Of a stretch of 64,000 bases of DNA, positions 1 through 7,517 are shown in pieces. Numbering within the stretch: the first letter of the stretch is position 1; every line of letters begins with the position of its first letter. The stretch lies in the NCBI RefSeq assembly GCF_003990645.1, contig NZ_RYZK01000001.1, forward strand, positions 248,001 to 312,000. Direction: 5' to 3'. The position numbers were made by a program, and so were the translations under genes. Source of the DNA: Shimia sediminis (GTDB lineage: Bacteria; Pseudomonadota; Alphaproteobacteria; Rhodobacterales; Rhodobacteraceae). Below the pieces are notes generated by a model, which saw nothing but the letters and a program-made list of their open reading frames with translations, searched no databases and had not been told where the DNA came from.

Positions 1-897
1 AGCGGCACACCGCAGCAAAAGGCCGAAGTGCTGGCCGAAAAGATCATCGAAAAGGTGATCGTCAAGGAAATCGTCAAATCGCACCGTGAAAAGATGCCCG
101 AGCGTCGCAAAGGCTATACTCAGAAAGCGGTTGTCGGGGGCCACAAGGTTTACCTGCGCACCGGTGAGTATGAGGACGGCAACCTCGGCGAGATTTTCAT
201 CGACATGCACAAAGAGGGTGCAGGGTTCCGGGCGATGATGAACAACTTTGCCATCGCCGTGTCGGTTGGTCTGCAATATGGCGTGCCGCTGGAAGAGTTC
301 GTCGATGCCTTTACCTTCACCAAGTTCGAGCCCGCGGGCATGGTGCAGGGCAACGATTCAATCAAGAACGCGACCTCGATCCTGGATTACATCTTCCGCG
401 AGCTGGCGGTGTCTTATCTGGACCGCACCGATCTGGCGCACATCAAGCCACAAGGCACGATGTTCGACGATCTGGGCCGTGGCGAGGAAGAGGGCGTGTC
501 GAATGTGCAGGAAATCAGTGAAACAGCGGCCTCCAAGTCGTTGGAAGTGCTGAAACAAATCTCGTCGACGGGATACCTGCGCAAACGTCTGCCGCAAGAG
601 TTGGTGGTGCTGAATGGTGGCGCTGCGGGCGGCACTGCGCTGAATGGCGCCGGGGATCCGGTGGCCACATTGCAGACGCTGGTGCCCGAAACCGCAACCG
701 GGACCACCGGGGCGGTGGCGACGGCGGCCACCACAACGGCGGTGTCCAGCGGCACGGTCAGCATGGACCCACGCGCCAAGGCCAAGATGCAGGGCTACGA
801 GGGTGACCCTTGTGGCGACTGCGGCAACTACACGCTGGTGCGCAACGGCACCTGCATGAAATGCAACACCTGCGGGGCAACCAGCGGGTGCAGCTAA
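1..897 (+). CDS. nrdJ: Adenosylcobalamin-dependent (class II) ribonucleotide reductase, C-terminal part
   Basis: The reading frame is open from the first base, so the 5' part lies outside the window; 298 residues are visible. The block reading [21 protein letters not shown] and then [23 protein letters not shown] is typical of the C-terminal half of the long vitamin B12-dependent ribonucleotide reductases, which reduce ribonucleotides to deoxyribonucleotides in the cytoplasm. An Ala/Thr-rich linker (about residues 205-250) leads to a cysteine-rich tail with paired Cys motifs ([13 protein letters not shown]). Such tails are thought to re-reduce the active site or bind zinc. The stop is followed at once by a double-palindrome repeat and then a hairpin terminator. 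Family assignment is firm; the symbol nrdJ follows family usage. Confidence 0.93.
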   Translation, partial: SGTPQQKAEVLAEKIIEKVIVKEIVKSHREKMPERRKGYTQKAVVGGHKVYLRTGEYEDGNLGEIFIDMHKEGAGFRAMMNNFAIAVSVGLQYGVPLEEFVDAFTFTKFEPAGMVQGNDSIKNATSILDYIFRELAVSYLDRTDLAHIKPQGTMFDDLGRGEEEGVSNVQEISETAASKSLEVLKQISSTGYLRKRLPQELVVLNGGAAGGTALNGAGDPVATLQTLVPETATGTTGAVATAATTTAVSSGTVSMDPRAKAKMQGYEGDPCGDCGNYTLVRNGTCMKCNTCGATSGCS

Positions 898-898
898 G

Positions 899-950
899 GC
901 AAAATCTTCTAGAAGATTTTGCGACGGGGAGATTTTTCTAGAAAAATCTC
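899..950. repeat. Double CTAG-centred palindrome element, copy A
   Basis: There are two perfect inverted repeats, 899-922 (24 bp) and 929-950 (22 bp), separated by 6 bp. Both are centred on TTCTAGAA, and their centres are 29 bp apart. The first arm reads AAAATCTTCTAGAAGATTTT. The element begins two bases after the nrdJ stop codon. Three further copies occur in the window at 9118-9167, 12303-12353 and 23454-23505, always just after a plus-strand gene. Confidence 0.85.
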
Positions 951-1055
951 TTGATCGACAAAGGTTACGGGGCGGGTGCGCTCGTCCCGGCACGACGCTC
1001 AGGCCGCAGGCAAAAACCACGGGCGGTAACAATGAGTGAGCCTGAGCGGCGAAAC

Positions 1056-1083
1056 TGGGGGGCCAATGGCCCCCCATTTTTCT
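1056..1083 (+). terminator. Hairpin terminator downstream of nrdJ
   Basis: A 9-bp GC-rich stem (1056-1064 with 1068-1076, loop AAT) is followed by a T-rich run at 1077-1083. It serves plus-strand transcription and lies immediately before the stop codon of the convergent sigma-factor gene. Confidence 0.8.
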
Positions 1084-1581
1084 TTAGTCCAACAGGCTGG
1101 CGACCGCGTCTTTCTGGTCCAGCCCGATGTCTTTGCGCAATCGCGCCCGGGCGCGGGCAAGGCGTGAGTTGACAGTGCCGACCGGCAGTTTCAGCCGCTG
1201 TGCAATGGTTTGCGGGCTGGTTTCGCCCAAGATCACCAGCGTCATGACCTCGGCCTGATCCTGCGGCAGGCGGCGGATGGCGGCGGTGACGTCCTGATAG
1301 GCCAGCACCCCGGGGGCGTCGGCGGGGCAGCTCAGGTGGTCCTCTTCCAGTTCCTTGGTTGGCTTGTGATCGCGCCAGCGGCTGCGCGACAGGTTGGCGA
1401 GCGCGGTCATGGCATAGTTTTCCAGATCATTTGGTGTTTCCCCCGCCACGTGGCGGACCCAGAGGCGCAGCATGACGTCCTGCACCATGTCCTCGGCATT
1501 CTCTGGCGTGTCTGCCAGCCGCCGGGCGCGGCGACGCAGGCGGGGCAAAAGGGGGATCAGGGCCCAGTCTGTATGTTTCAT
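1084..1581 (-). CDS. ECF-type RNA polymerase sigma factor
   Basis: The protein is 165 residues, a normal length for a small ECF sigma factor. Region 2 contains ENAEDMVQDVMLRLW (about residues 25-40 of the chosen product). Region 4 at the C-terminus carries a helix-turn-helix with the hallmark LKLPVGTVNSRLARARARLRK. The start at 1581 (MKHTDWALI) is preferred because an AAGG motif lies upstream; a GTG at 1614 would add 11 residues but has no ribosome-binding site. The gene is divergent from a secreted EF-hand protein across about 260 bp. No anti-sigma factor is adjacent, so its trigger is unknown. Confidence 0.85.
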   Translation of the reverse strand: MKHTDWALIPLLPRLRRRARRLADTPENAEDMVQDVMLRLWVRHVAGETPNDLENYAMTALANLSRSRWRDHKPTKELEEDHLSCPADAPGVLAYQDVTAAIRRLPQDQAEVMTLVILGETSPQTIAQRLKLPVGTVNSRLARARARLRKDIGLDQKDAVASLLD

Positions 1582-1840
1582 TGTCCACGTGACCTTTTTC
1601 ATTGCTTTGGTCACAGGGTTTCGTGGATTGCCGGGCGCGAAAAGGTGGGGGCAATCCGCCGATGGCGAATGCCCTCTCTTTTTGGGCGAGGGATTGCCGC
1701 CGTGCGCGCCCGAAATGGGCGAAAAGGCGCGGGGAGGTCGGGGGACGGGCCCGGCGCGGGACGGAAAGTTGATTTCGGGGGTCTTCCAATGTGAGGGCGC
1801 AGAACAGCGCCTTCATTCAATGACCAAAAGGAAGCAAATC

Positions 1841-2086
1841 ATGAAACTCAAAGCATTCCCCGCGATTACCGTTCTTGGCCTTGCCCTGCCGACCTTGGCG
1901 CTTGCCAGTGAAATGGATGCCAACGGCGATGGCGTTCTGACCATCGAAGAGGTTCAGGCGGTGTTCCCGGATATGACGCCCGAGGGGTTCTCGGCGCTGG
2001 ACATGGACAGTGACGGCACGCTGAACAAGGACGAAGCCATGGTGGCGGTGCAGGCGGGCGCGTTGCCGGAGTCGGCGACCAACTGA
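1841..2086 (+). CDS. Small exported EF-hand calcium-binding protein
   Basis: The product is 81 residues. An N-terminal signal peptide (MKLKAFPAITVLGLALPTLA, cleavage likely after ALA-S) is followed by two EF-hand loops, DANGDGVLTIEE (about 26-37) and DMDSDGTLNKDE (about 54-65). Both loops keep the acidic ligands at positions 1, 3, 5 and 12, so two Ca2+ ions could bind in the periplasm. The start is fixed by an AAGGAAG ribosome-binding site about 8 bases upstream. Small proteins with paired EF-hands are common in roseobacters but their role is unknown. The divergent neighbour is an ECF sigma factor, which makes this a possible target gene; that link is inference. Confidence 0.8.
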   Translation: MKLKAFPAITVLGLALPTLALASEMDANGDGVLTIEEVQAVFPDMTPEGFSALDMDSDGTLNKDEAMVAVQAGALPESATN

Positions 2087-2100
2087 TCCAATCCGCCAGA

Positions 2101-2230
2101 ATTGTGACCCGCGCCCCCCAAAAACGCCGTGGGTCACGATAGCGTTTCAAGCCAAACCAATTTGGGGTTTTTGTTGAAACGCTTTTTGGGAAGCCGGGCG
2201 AAATTGCGGCGCCCGGCTTTCCTTTTGTTT
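2101..2230 (+). terminator. Three consecutive hairpins ending in a strong terminator
   Basis: Three inverted repeats stand in line. The first is 2101-2110 with 2131-2140 (one G-T pair). The second is AGCGTTTCAA at 2141-2150 with TTGAAACGCT at 2174-2183, running into a T tract. The third is a 13-bp stem, 2188-2200 with 2210-2222, followed by TTTTGTTT. The last two have the form of factor-independent terminators for the EF-hand gene on the plus strand. Confidence 0.75.
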
Positions 2231-2237
2231 CAGGAGT

Positions 2238-3776
2238 TTACGTGGGCAAGTGGATCTTGAACCGGGCGCGGATGGCCTGATCCTTGACCGGATCAAACCG
2301 CGCGGCCGAGGGTTTCGACAGGATCTCTTCCTTGCGTTCGGTGGCCTTCTTGTTGAGATCCGGCTTGCCGACCTCGACCCATTCCTTGGGCGAGGTGCGA
2401 TCCCCCAGCGATGGGTAGACATAGTCGGATTGCATCCGCGACAGCGTTTCGCTGGTGCCGAGGTAATGGCCGGGCCCGCCGAGGCAGACCTCGCGCATCT
2501 GGTCGAGCGCCAGGGTGGTTTCATTCACGTCGATGCCGCGCAGGCAGCGCATTGCGTGGCCGATCAGGTCATCCCCGAGGATCAGGGATTCGTGACAGAA
2601 GCCCAGCAGCGAGGCGTGCATGCCGACGGATTCATAGACCATGTTGAGGCCCGAGAGACCGGCCATGACGTTCGAGCACATCTGCTCCCAGCCGGCCTGC
2701 ATGTCGGGGGTTTTGGCATCGGTGATGCCCGCGGCGGCACCACCGGGCAGGCCGTAGAAGTGGTGCATCTGGGCACAGCCCGCGGTCAGAAGCGCCTGTT
2801 CGCCGGAGCCGCCGGTCATCGCGCCCGAGCGCAGGTCGAGACCAAAGGGCCAGGTGCCGAAGATCGCCGGGTGGCCGGGTTTCACGGCGTTGACGTAGAC
2901 CAGACCGCCAAGGCATTCGGCCACCGCCTGGGTGATCGCGCCTGCGATGGTCGAGGGGGCGGTGGCGCCTGCCATGCCTGCCGAAAGCAAGAGCACGGGC
3001 ATGCCGCCTTCGATGCATTTCTCCATGACTTCGCAGGATTCGGTGGCGAACTTCATAGGAGGGACGACGAAGCAGTTGGAGTTGCTCACGAAGGGCCGGG
3101 CGCGCCATGCCTCTTCGCCGCCGGCAATCATGTGCAGCATTTCAAAGGCGTCATCCACGAAATCGGGTTCGGTGAACGAGGTGCCGACGTGTTTGGTGGT
3201 GCCCGAGGTGGTGGCGTAGATGGTGTTGAGGTCCATCTCGCGGTTGTCGGCAATGTCGCGGCAAACCATGGGGCGTTGCAGGAAGTGGACGTTGTCAAGC
3301 GTGTCGGTGATGCGGGCGGCGTCGTGCAGGTCCTGCACGGTGCTGTCACGGTACTCGCGGCCTTCAACGTCAACCATGTGCACGGCGGCTCCGGCGGTGC
3401 CGAAATGCACGCGGTTGCCCGAGAGTGTCAGGTCGTTTTTGCCATCACGGCTGTAGAGGGTGATTTCCCGGCAGGCCTTGGACAGGGCGTCTTCGACCAC
3501 GGAGCGGGGGATGCGGATGCGGCCATCTTCGCCCAGGATGCCACCGGCTTTGACAAGATATTCGACACCAGAGGGTGGGGCATCGGCGAGACCGATGGTT
3601 TCCAGCGCTTCGAGTGCGGCCTCGTGAATCTGCTGCATCTGCTCGTCGGTGAGCGCCTTGTACATGCCGCCCTCCATACCGGGGCGAATGGCGCGAAGAT
3701 CATCGCTGAGGGGGGCTGCACGGGTTGCACGACGGGCGGCACGGCCACCGGAACGGCGGGAAGCTGATTGAGACAT
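2238..3776 (-). CDS. MttB-family (non-pyrrolysine) corrinoid methyltransferase
   Basis: The protein has 512 residues, matching the usual length of the trimethylamine methyltransferase (MttB) superfamily. Recognisable blocks include SGTTKHVGTSF, FVSNSNCFVVPPMKFA and LGGPGHYLGTSETL. The reading frame has no internal amber codon, so this is a member without pyrrolysine. Members of that branch demethylate quaternary amines such as glycine betaine, handing the methyl group to a corrinoid protein. The basic N-terminus (residues 5-20) is rich in Arg and Ala. No corrinoid-protein gene is adjacent, so substrate and partner are unproven. The FAD/GcvT dehydrogenases at 42-48 kb act on related methylated amines. 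A short candidate peptide gene lies just upstream. Confidence 0.88.
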   Translation of the reverse strand: MSQSASRRSGGRAARRATRAAPLSDDLRAIRPGMEGGMYKALTDEQMQQIHEAALEALETIGLADAPPSGVEYLVKAGGILGEDGRIRIPRSVVEDALSKACREITLYSRDGKNDLTLSGNRVHFGTAGAAVHMVDVEGREYRDSTVQDLHDAARITDTLDNVHFLQRPMVCRDIADNREMDLNTIYATTSGTTKHVGTSFTEPDFVDDAFEMLHMIAGGEEAWRARPFVSNSNCFVVPPMKFATESCEVMEKCIEGGMPVLLLSAGMAGATAPSTIAGAITQAVAECLGGLVYVNAVKPGHPAIFGTWPFGLDLRSGAMTGGSGEQALLTAGCAQMHHFYGLPGGAAAGITDAKTPDMQAGWEQMCSNVMAGLSGLNMVYESVGMHASLLGFCHESLILGDDLIGHAMRCLRGIDVNETTLALDQMREVCLGGPGHYLGTSETLSRMQSDYVYPSLGDRTSPKEWVEVGKPDLNKKATERKEEILSKPSAARFDPVKDQAIRARFKIHLPT

Positions 3777-3820
3777 GTTGTGTAAGGTCCTGTTTTGACG
3801 TCTGAATTCGAGTTTGGGTT

Positions 3821-3916
3821 TCAGATATCAAAAGCGGGTCTGCCGCGTGCGGCGCGACCCCGTTCTGCCCCGATGGTGATCACCACCAGTTGAATTTTGC
3901 TGCGAATGCCCTGCAT
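3821..3916 (-). CDS. Possible 31-residue peptide upstream of the MttB-family gene
   Basis: The short frame starts at an ATG (3916) preceded by an AGGGAGA ribosome-binding site about 6 bases away and ends with TGA 44 bp before the methyltransferase start. The product begins MQGIRSKIQLVVITIGAE and ends with a basic stretch and PAFDI. Upstream, TTGTCT and TATCTC hexamers spaced by about 16 bp could be a promoter on the minus strand, and the dyad CAGAC-AA-GTCTG (3958-3969) could be an operator. I do not recognise the peptide. It may be a leader peptide, a small protein, or chance; the good ribosome-binding site is the main argument for it. Confidence 0.35.
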   Translation of the reverse strand: MQGIRSKIQLVVITIGAERGRAARGRPAFDI

Positions 3917-3973
3917 GCGCCATCTCCCTAATTGGAGAGATACATCGTCTAAGGAATCAGACAAGTCTGTTAG

Positions 3974-3996
3974 AAAAACGACGCAATGTCGTTTTT
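3974..3996 (-). terminator. Terminator of the aminotransferase gene
   Basis: The stem AAAAACGAC (3974-3982) pairs with GTCGTTTTT (3988-3996) across a 5-base loop. On the minus strand it starts at the stop codon of the aminotransferase gene and ends in a run of T, as expected for a factor-independent terminator. Confidence 0.8.
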
Positions 3997-5182
3997 AGGC
4001 CAGCTGGGACTGTTTGGTGAGGGTCGCGGCCAATTCGCACAAGGTTTTCAAGGCTTTGGCAAAGCTGTCATCGTCGATGGTCATGGCCACGCGGACGTGT
4101 CCTGCGGCGGCCTGGCCAAAGCTTTCGCCGGGCATGACGGCAATCTTGTGGGCATCGAGCAGACGGTTGGCAAATTCTTCGCCGCTGAGGCCCGTGGCGC
4201 GGATGTCCAGCATCAGGTACATGGCCCCCTGCGCCGGGACCAGCCCCACGGTGTTCTGGGCCGCGAGGATGTCGCGCGCCAGGGCGCGGCGGCGGCGGAA
4301 GGGTTCGGCCACCTTGTCCTCGAGCGGGCTGCCCTGAGCGAGGGCAAATTCAGCGGCATCCTGAATGAACCCTGCGACACCGTATGTGGTGTGGGTCGCG
4401 AGGTTGATGAGATGGGTGATGGCATCTTCGGGGCCGCAGATCCAGCCGACGCGGCTGCCGGTCATGGCGTGGGATTTCGACATCGAGCCGACAACCAGCG
4501 TACGCTCGGCCATGTCGGGCAGGGCACGGGGGCTGATGTGCTCGCCGTCCCAGACCTGGGTGTCATAGACCTCGTCCGAGATCAGCAGGAGATCGTGATC
4601 GCGGCAGACCTGTGCAATGCCCTCAAGGGTTTCGCGGCTGTAGACGATGCCGGTGGGGTTGTTGGGGGTGTTGATCAGCAGCGAGGTCGCACCGGGGGCC
4701 ACGGCGGCAATGTCCTCGGCGCGGGGCTGAAAGGCGTCTTCCGCACGGGTCTGTATGGCGACGGGCGTGGCGCCGACGCCACGCAGGGTGCCGGGATAGG
4801 TGGCGTAATAGGGGTCGAGATAGAGCGCCTTGTCGCCTTGGTTGCAGGCCGCCAGATGCGCTGCAAACAGGGCCGACTGGCCGCCGGGGGTGATGAGGAT
4901 ATTCTTGTAAGTGGTTGGTACACCAGTTCTTTTCTGGATGCGCGCGGCCACCGCTTGGCGCAGGGACAGGATGCCGGGCACCATGGCATAACCGGTGTGA
5001 CCCCCCATCGCCGCCTTGTCCATGGCGTCGAGGATCACCGGATCGGTGCGGATGTCATGTTCGCCAATGGTCAGCTCGATCACCTTTTCGCCGTCGGCAA
5101 TCATCTGGCGCGAGCGATAGAAAACCTCCCACCCGTCCGAGCCGCCGCCGGTCAGATGCGTGATGCGTTGGGATAGTTTCAT
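3995..5182 (-). CDS. PLP-dependent class I/II aminotransferase
   Basis: The enzyme has 395 residues and is a fold-type I aminotransferase. LLINTPNNPTGIVYS (the NPTG motif) and SDEVYD place the cofactor pocket. SMSKSHAMTGSRVGW contains the lysine that forms the Schiff base with pyridoxal phosphate, and HVRVAMTID near the C-terminus carries the substrate-carboxylate arginine. The start at 5182 (MKLSQRITHLTGGG) follows an AAGGAGA ribosome-binding site; the frame stays open 57 bases further upstream but without one. The substrate cannot be told from sequence. The gene stands alone on the minus strand with its own terminator. Confidence 0.87.
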   Translation of the reverse strand: MKLSQRITHLTGGGSDGWEVFYRSRQMIADGEKVIELTIGEHDIRTDPVILDAMDKAAMGGHTGYAMVPGILSLRQAVAARIQKRTGVPTTYKNILITPGGQSALFAAHLAACNQGDKALYLDPYYATYPGTLRGVGATPVAIQTRAEDAFQPRAEDIAAVAPGATSLLINTPNNPTGIVYSRETLEGIAQVCRDHDLLLISDEVYDTQVWDGEHISPRALPDMAERTLVVGSMSKSHAMTGSRVGWICGPEDAITHLINLATHTTYGVAGFIQDAAEFALAQGSPLEDKVAEPFRRRRALARDILAAQNTVGLVPAQGAMYLMLDIRATGLSGEEFANRLLDAHKIAVMPGESFGQAAAGHVRVAMTIDDDSFAKALKTLCELAATLTKQSQLA

Positions 5183-5329
5183 GGCGCTGTCTCCTTGGAT
5201 ATTGCTTAGGAAATGGCCCGATTGAGGGCCACGCGTCAAACCCTATTCAGGGTTCCGGAAAACTTTCGAATAGCGTTCGGGAAAGCCACGAGCACAGGGG
5301 CAGGACCCGTGGGGCGGGACCGAATGCTA

Positions 5330-5803
5330 TCAGGTGGCGTCGCTGACCTGATCGCCCAAAAGATAGCGCGGGCCCTGACCTTTGCGGGCGATACGGTCTT
5401 CGGGGTTGTAGAGTTTGCAGTTCTGTAGTGACAGGCATCCGCAGCCGATACAGCCGTCCAGTTTGTCACGCAGGGCCTGCATTTGGGCGATGCGAGTGTC
5501 GAGGTCACGGCGGAACCGGCCCGAGATACGCTCCCAGTCACGCTTGGTCGGGGTGCGGCCCTCGGGCAGGGATTTCAGGGCCTCGCGGATTTGCGGCAGG
5601 GTAAAGCCAAGCCCTTGCGAGATCATCACGAAAGACAGGCGGCGGATGTCGGCGCGGTCAAAGCGCCGTTGGCCGCTGTCGGTGCGAAAGGGAAAGACCA
5701 GCCCTTCTTCTTCGTAGAATCGGATGGCCGACGGGGCGAGGCCCGTGCGGTCGGATACCTGCCCGATCGACAAGCCGGATTTTGCAAGGCATTTGTTTTG
5801 CAT
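5330..5803 (-). CDS. soxR: SoxR, redox-sensing MerR-family activator
   Basis: The product is 157 residues. An N-terminal MerR helix-turn-helix (LSIGQVSDRTGLAPSAIRFYEEEGL) is followed by a dimerisation helix and the cysteine cluster CIGCGCLSLQNC (C-x2-C-x-C-x5-C) that holds the [2Fe-2S] centre in SoxR. Oxidation of the cluster by superoxide or redox-cycling compounds switches SoxR to an activator. A near-perfect SoxR box lies 17 bp upstream, in the promoter of the divergent VOC gene, so this protein very likely controls that pair and possibly itself. No soxS gene is present, as is usual outside enteric bacteria. Confidence 0.93.
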   Translation of the reverse strand: MQNKCLAKSGLSIGQVSDRTGLAPSAIRFYEEEGLVFPFRTDSGQRRFDRADIRRLSFVMISQGLGFTLPQIREALKSLPEGRTPTKRDWERISGRFRRDLDTRIAQMQALRDKLDGCIGCGCLSLQNCKLYNPEDRIARKGQGPRYLLGDQVSDAT

Positions 5804-5815
5804 GGATTTTTCCGT

Positions 5816-5846
5816 TTGACCTCAAGTGTACTTGAGGAATTAGGAT
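5816..5846 (+). promoter_or_regulatory. SoxR-controlled promoter with 19-bp spacer
   Basis: The dyad CCTCAAGTGTACTTGAGG (5820-5837) matches the Escherichia coli soxS operator at 16 of 18 positions, differing only in the two central bases. It lies between a -35 hexamer TTGACC (5816-5821) and a -10 hexamer TAGGAT (5841-5846). The spacer is 19 bp, the over-long spacing that MerR-family activators correct by bending DNA. The promoter points at the VOC gene at 5881. Confidence 0.88.
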
Positions 5847-5880
5847 AGTCACAATTCAACTTTCTACAAGGAGTTAAGTG

Positions 5881-6255
5881 ATGAAACTGGAACATGTGAA
5901 TATCTGCGTTCCCCATCCCCGCGCCCATGCGGCCCAGCTGATCGATATGTTCGGCTGGCACGTCCGCTGGGAGGGCGAGGCCAAGGACAACGGCTACACC
6001 GTGCATGTGGGAGACGACGAAAGCTATCTGGCGCTCTATGCGCCGGCCTGGGATCTGAACCCCGAGAGCAAGCGGTATCACCATATCGCGGGGCTGAACC
6101 ATGTGGGTGTGGTTGTGGACGACATTGCCGCCACCGAGGCACGGGTCAAGGCCGCAGGATACACGCCGCACAGCCATGGCGACTATGAGCCGGGGCTGCG
6201 GTTCTACTTCGACGGGCCTGATGGCATCGAATACGAGGTGGTGAGTTATGACTGA
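5881..6255 (+). CDS. VOC-superfamily (glyoxalase/bleomycin-resistance fold) protein
   Basis: The protein has 124 residues with the paired beta-alpha-beta-beta-beta units of the vicinal oxygen chelate fold. MKLEHVNICVPH opens the first module, GLNHVGVVVDD the second, and DGIEYEVVSYD ends it, supplying metal-ligand-type His and Glu residues. The ATG at 5881 follows AAGGAG at 5868-5873. It is the first gene after the SoxR promoter and overlaps the exporter gene by 8 bp, so the two are translated together. Within a SoxR regulon a role in handling a redox-active or electrophilic toxin is plausible, but the substrate is unknown. Confidence 0.85.
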   Translation: MKLEHVNICVPHPRAHAAQLIDMFGWHVRWEGEAKDNGYTVHVGDDESYLALYAPAWDLNPESKRYHHIAGLNHVGVVVDDIAATEARVKAAGYTPHSHGDYEPGLRFYFDGPDGIEYEVVSYD

Positions 6256-7183
6256 TCGGATTGGCCCGGTTGGGTTGTTGCTGTGGGTTGGCCTGCTTTT
6301 GGGGGTGAGTTTTCCTCTGAGCAAGCTGTCTGCGGCGGCCGGGGTGCCGCCTCTGACGTGGGCGTTGCTGGTCTCGATGGGGGCGAGTCTGCCGTTGTTT
6401 CCGTGGCTGGCGCTGCGGGGGCTGTTGCGGCTGCCGCGGGGGCGGATGCTGCGCTATGTGCTGGTGTCCGGTCTGGTCAGTTTTGCCCTGATCAACATCA
6501 TGATCTTTGCGCTGGTGCCACGGGTCGGGGCCGGGCAGGTGGGCATGATGTTTGCCCTGTCGCCGGTGGCCACGTTGGCCTTGTCGACGGTCTTTGGTCT
6601 GAAGGGGCCGGGGCGTCTTGGGGCCTGGGGCATCGGCATCGGGCTGGTAGGGGCGCTGATGGTGGCGCTGGGGCGCGGAAGTGTTGACGGCACGCTGATG
6701 TGGTCCTTGCTGGCGTTGCTGATCCCCGTTGTGCTGGCGGCAGGCAATGTCTATCGCACGCTGGACTGGCCCGAGGGCGAGCACCCTATGGCGCTGGCGT
6801 TCTGGAGCCATCTGGTCGCCATGACCGCGCTGGGTCTCGGCCTGTTGGTGACGGGGCAGGGCGTCAGCCTGCAACCGCTCGCGGCGGTGCCGGTGGCCGC
6901 ATTGGTGCAGGCGGTGGCGGCGGGGCTGACCTTTCCGGCCTATTTCCGGCTGCAAAAGCTGGGAGGGCCGGTGCTGCTGAGCCAGGTTGGCTATGTCGCG
7001 GCGGCGGTGGGTCTGTTGGCGGCAACGCTTGTTCTGGGCGAGCGCTACGGCCCCGTCAGCTGGCTCGGGGCCGGGATCACGGCGGTCGGGATTGCGTTGA
7101 CCATCCTGGCGCAATCCGGGCGCAGCTTGCGCTATCCCCTGGGGCGCGTGACCCGTGCAAAGCTGGCGCAGGGGCGGTGCTGA
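6248..7183 (+). CDS. EamA/DMT-family membrane exporter
   Basis: The protein has 311 residues and about ten hydrophobic segments arranged as two EamA repeats. The first repeat ends near MFALSPVATLALSTVFGLKGPG and the second near VLGERYGPVSWLGAGITAVGIAL. Proteins of this drug/metabolite transporter family export metabolites or toxins across the inner membrane. The start codon overlaps the end of the VOC gene, so both belong to the SoxR-driven unit. A transporter plus an oxygen-chelate protein under SoxR fits defence against redox-active small molecules; this is inference. Confidence 0.85.
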   Translation: MTDRIGPVGLLLWVGLLLGVSFPLSKLSAAAGVPPLTWALLVSMGASLPLFPWLALRGLLRLPRGRMLRYVLVSGLVSFALINIMIFALVPRVGAGQVGMMFALSPVATLALSTVFGLKGPGRLGAWGIGIGLVGALMVALGRGSVDGTLMWSLLALLIPVVLAAGNVYRTLDWPEGEHPMALAFWSHLVAMTALGLGLLVTGQGVSLQPLAAVPVAALVQAVAAGLTFPAYFRLQKLGGPVLLSQVGYVAAAVGLLAATLVLGERYGPVSWLGAGITAVGIALTILAQSGRSLRYPLGRVTRAKLAQGRC

Positions 7184-7517
7184 TCAGACGCGCGGTGCCA
7201 GCGTGGCCTGCAGCTTTTTCGTGAGGCTCGCGCGGGTGATGTCGTAAGACACAAAGATGCGGTGGCGCAGCTCGTCTGCGTCCCCGCCAAAGGGGATCAA
7301 TACCCGGCTGCGATGGAAATAGGGCGCCTTGATGCCCACTCCGTCCCCGATCCGTGGTTGCGCTATCTCGATGTCGGGGGGCTTGACCGAAACGCCACCA
7401 CCCACCGCCCCGGTTGAGGCAAACATCTTGCCGCCGACCTTCCAGGCGTCATGGCCGCCTTAGGGGAGCGAGCCTTCGGCGCCGGGCAGGGGCTTGGTTG
7501 ACGAGATCGTGCGACAT
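7184..7517 (-). pseudogene. Broken MmcQ/YjbR-family gene
   Basis: The 3' part from 7426 (MFASTGAVGGGVSVKPPDIEIAQ, then KAPYFHRSRVLI and SYDITRASLTKKLQ) reads as the C-terminal two thirds of an MmcQ/YjbR (CyaY-like fold) protein. In the same frame just upstream the DNA still encodes PLPGAEGSLP, then TAA, then GGHDAWKVGGK, so a stop codon interrupts the conserved stretch. The probable original start (MSHDLVNQ, ATG at 7517) is one base out of frame with the rest. A frameshift and a nonsense codon together argue for a decayed gene. A short protein starting at 7426 (80 residues) cannot be excluded. Confidence 0.7.

Noticed and set aside
2250-3767. 505-residue plus-strand open frame
   Set aside because: It is the antisense of the MttB-family gene, rich in Gly/His/Val as expected for the reverse of a high-G+C coding region, with no motif.
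2238-3776. Pyrrolysine-containing MttB
   Set aside because: There is no in-frame TAG within the gene; the frame is continuous with ordinary codons.
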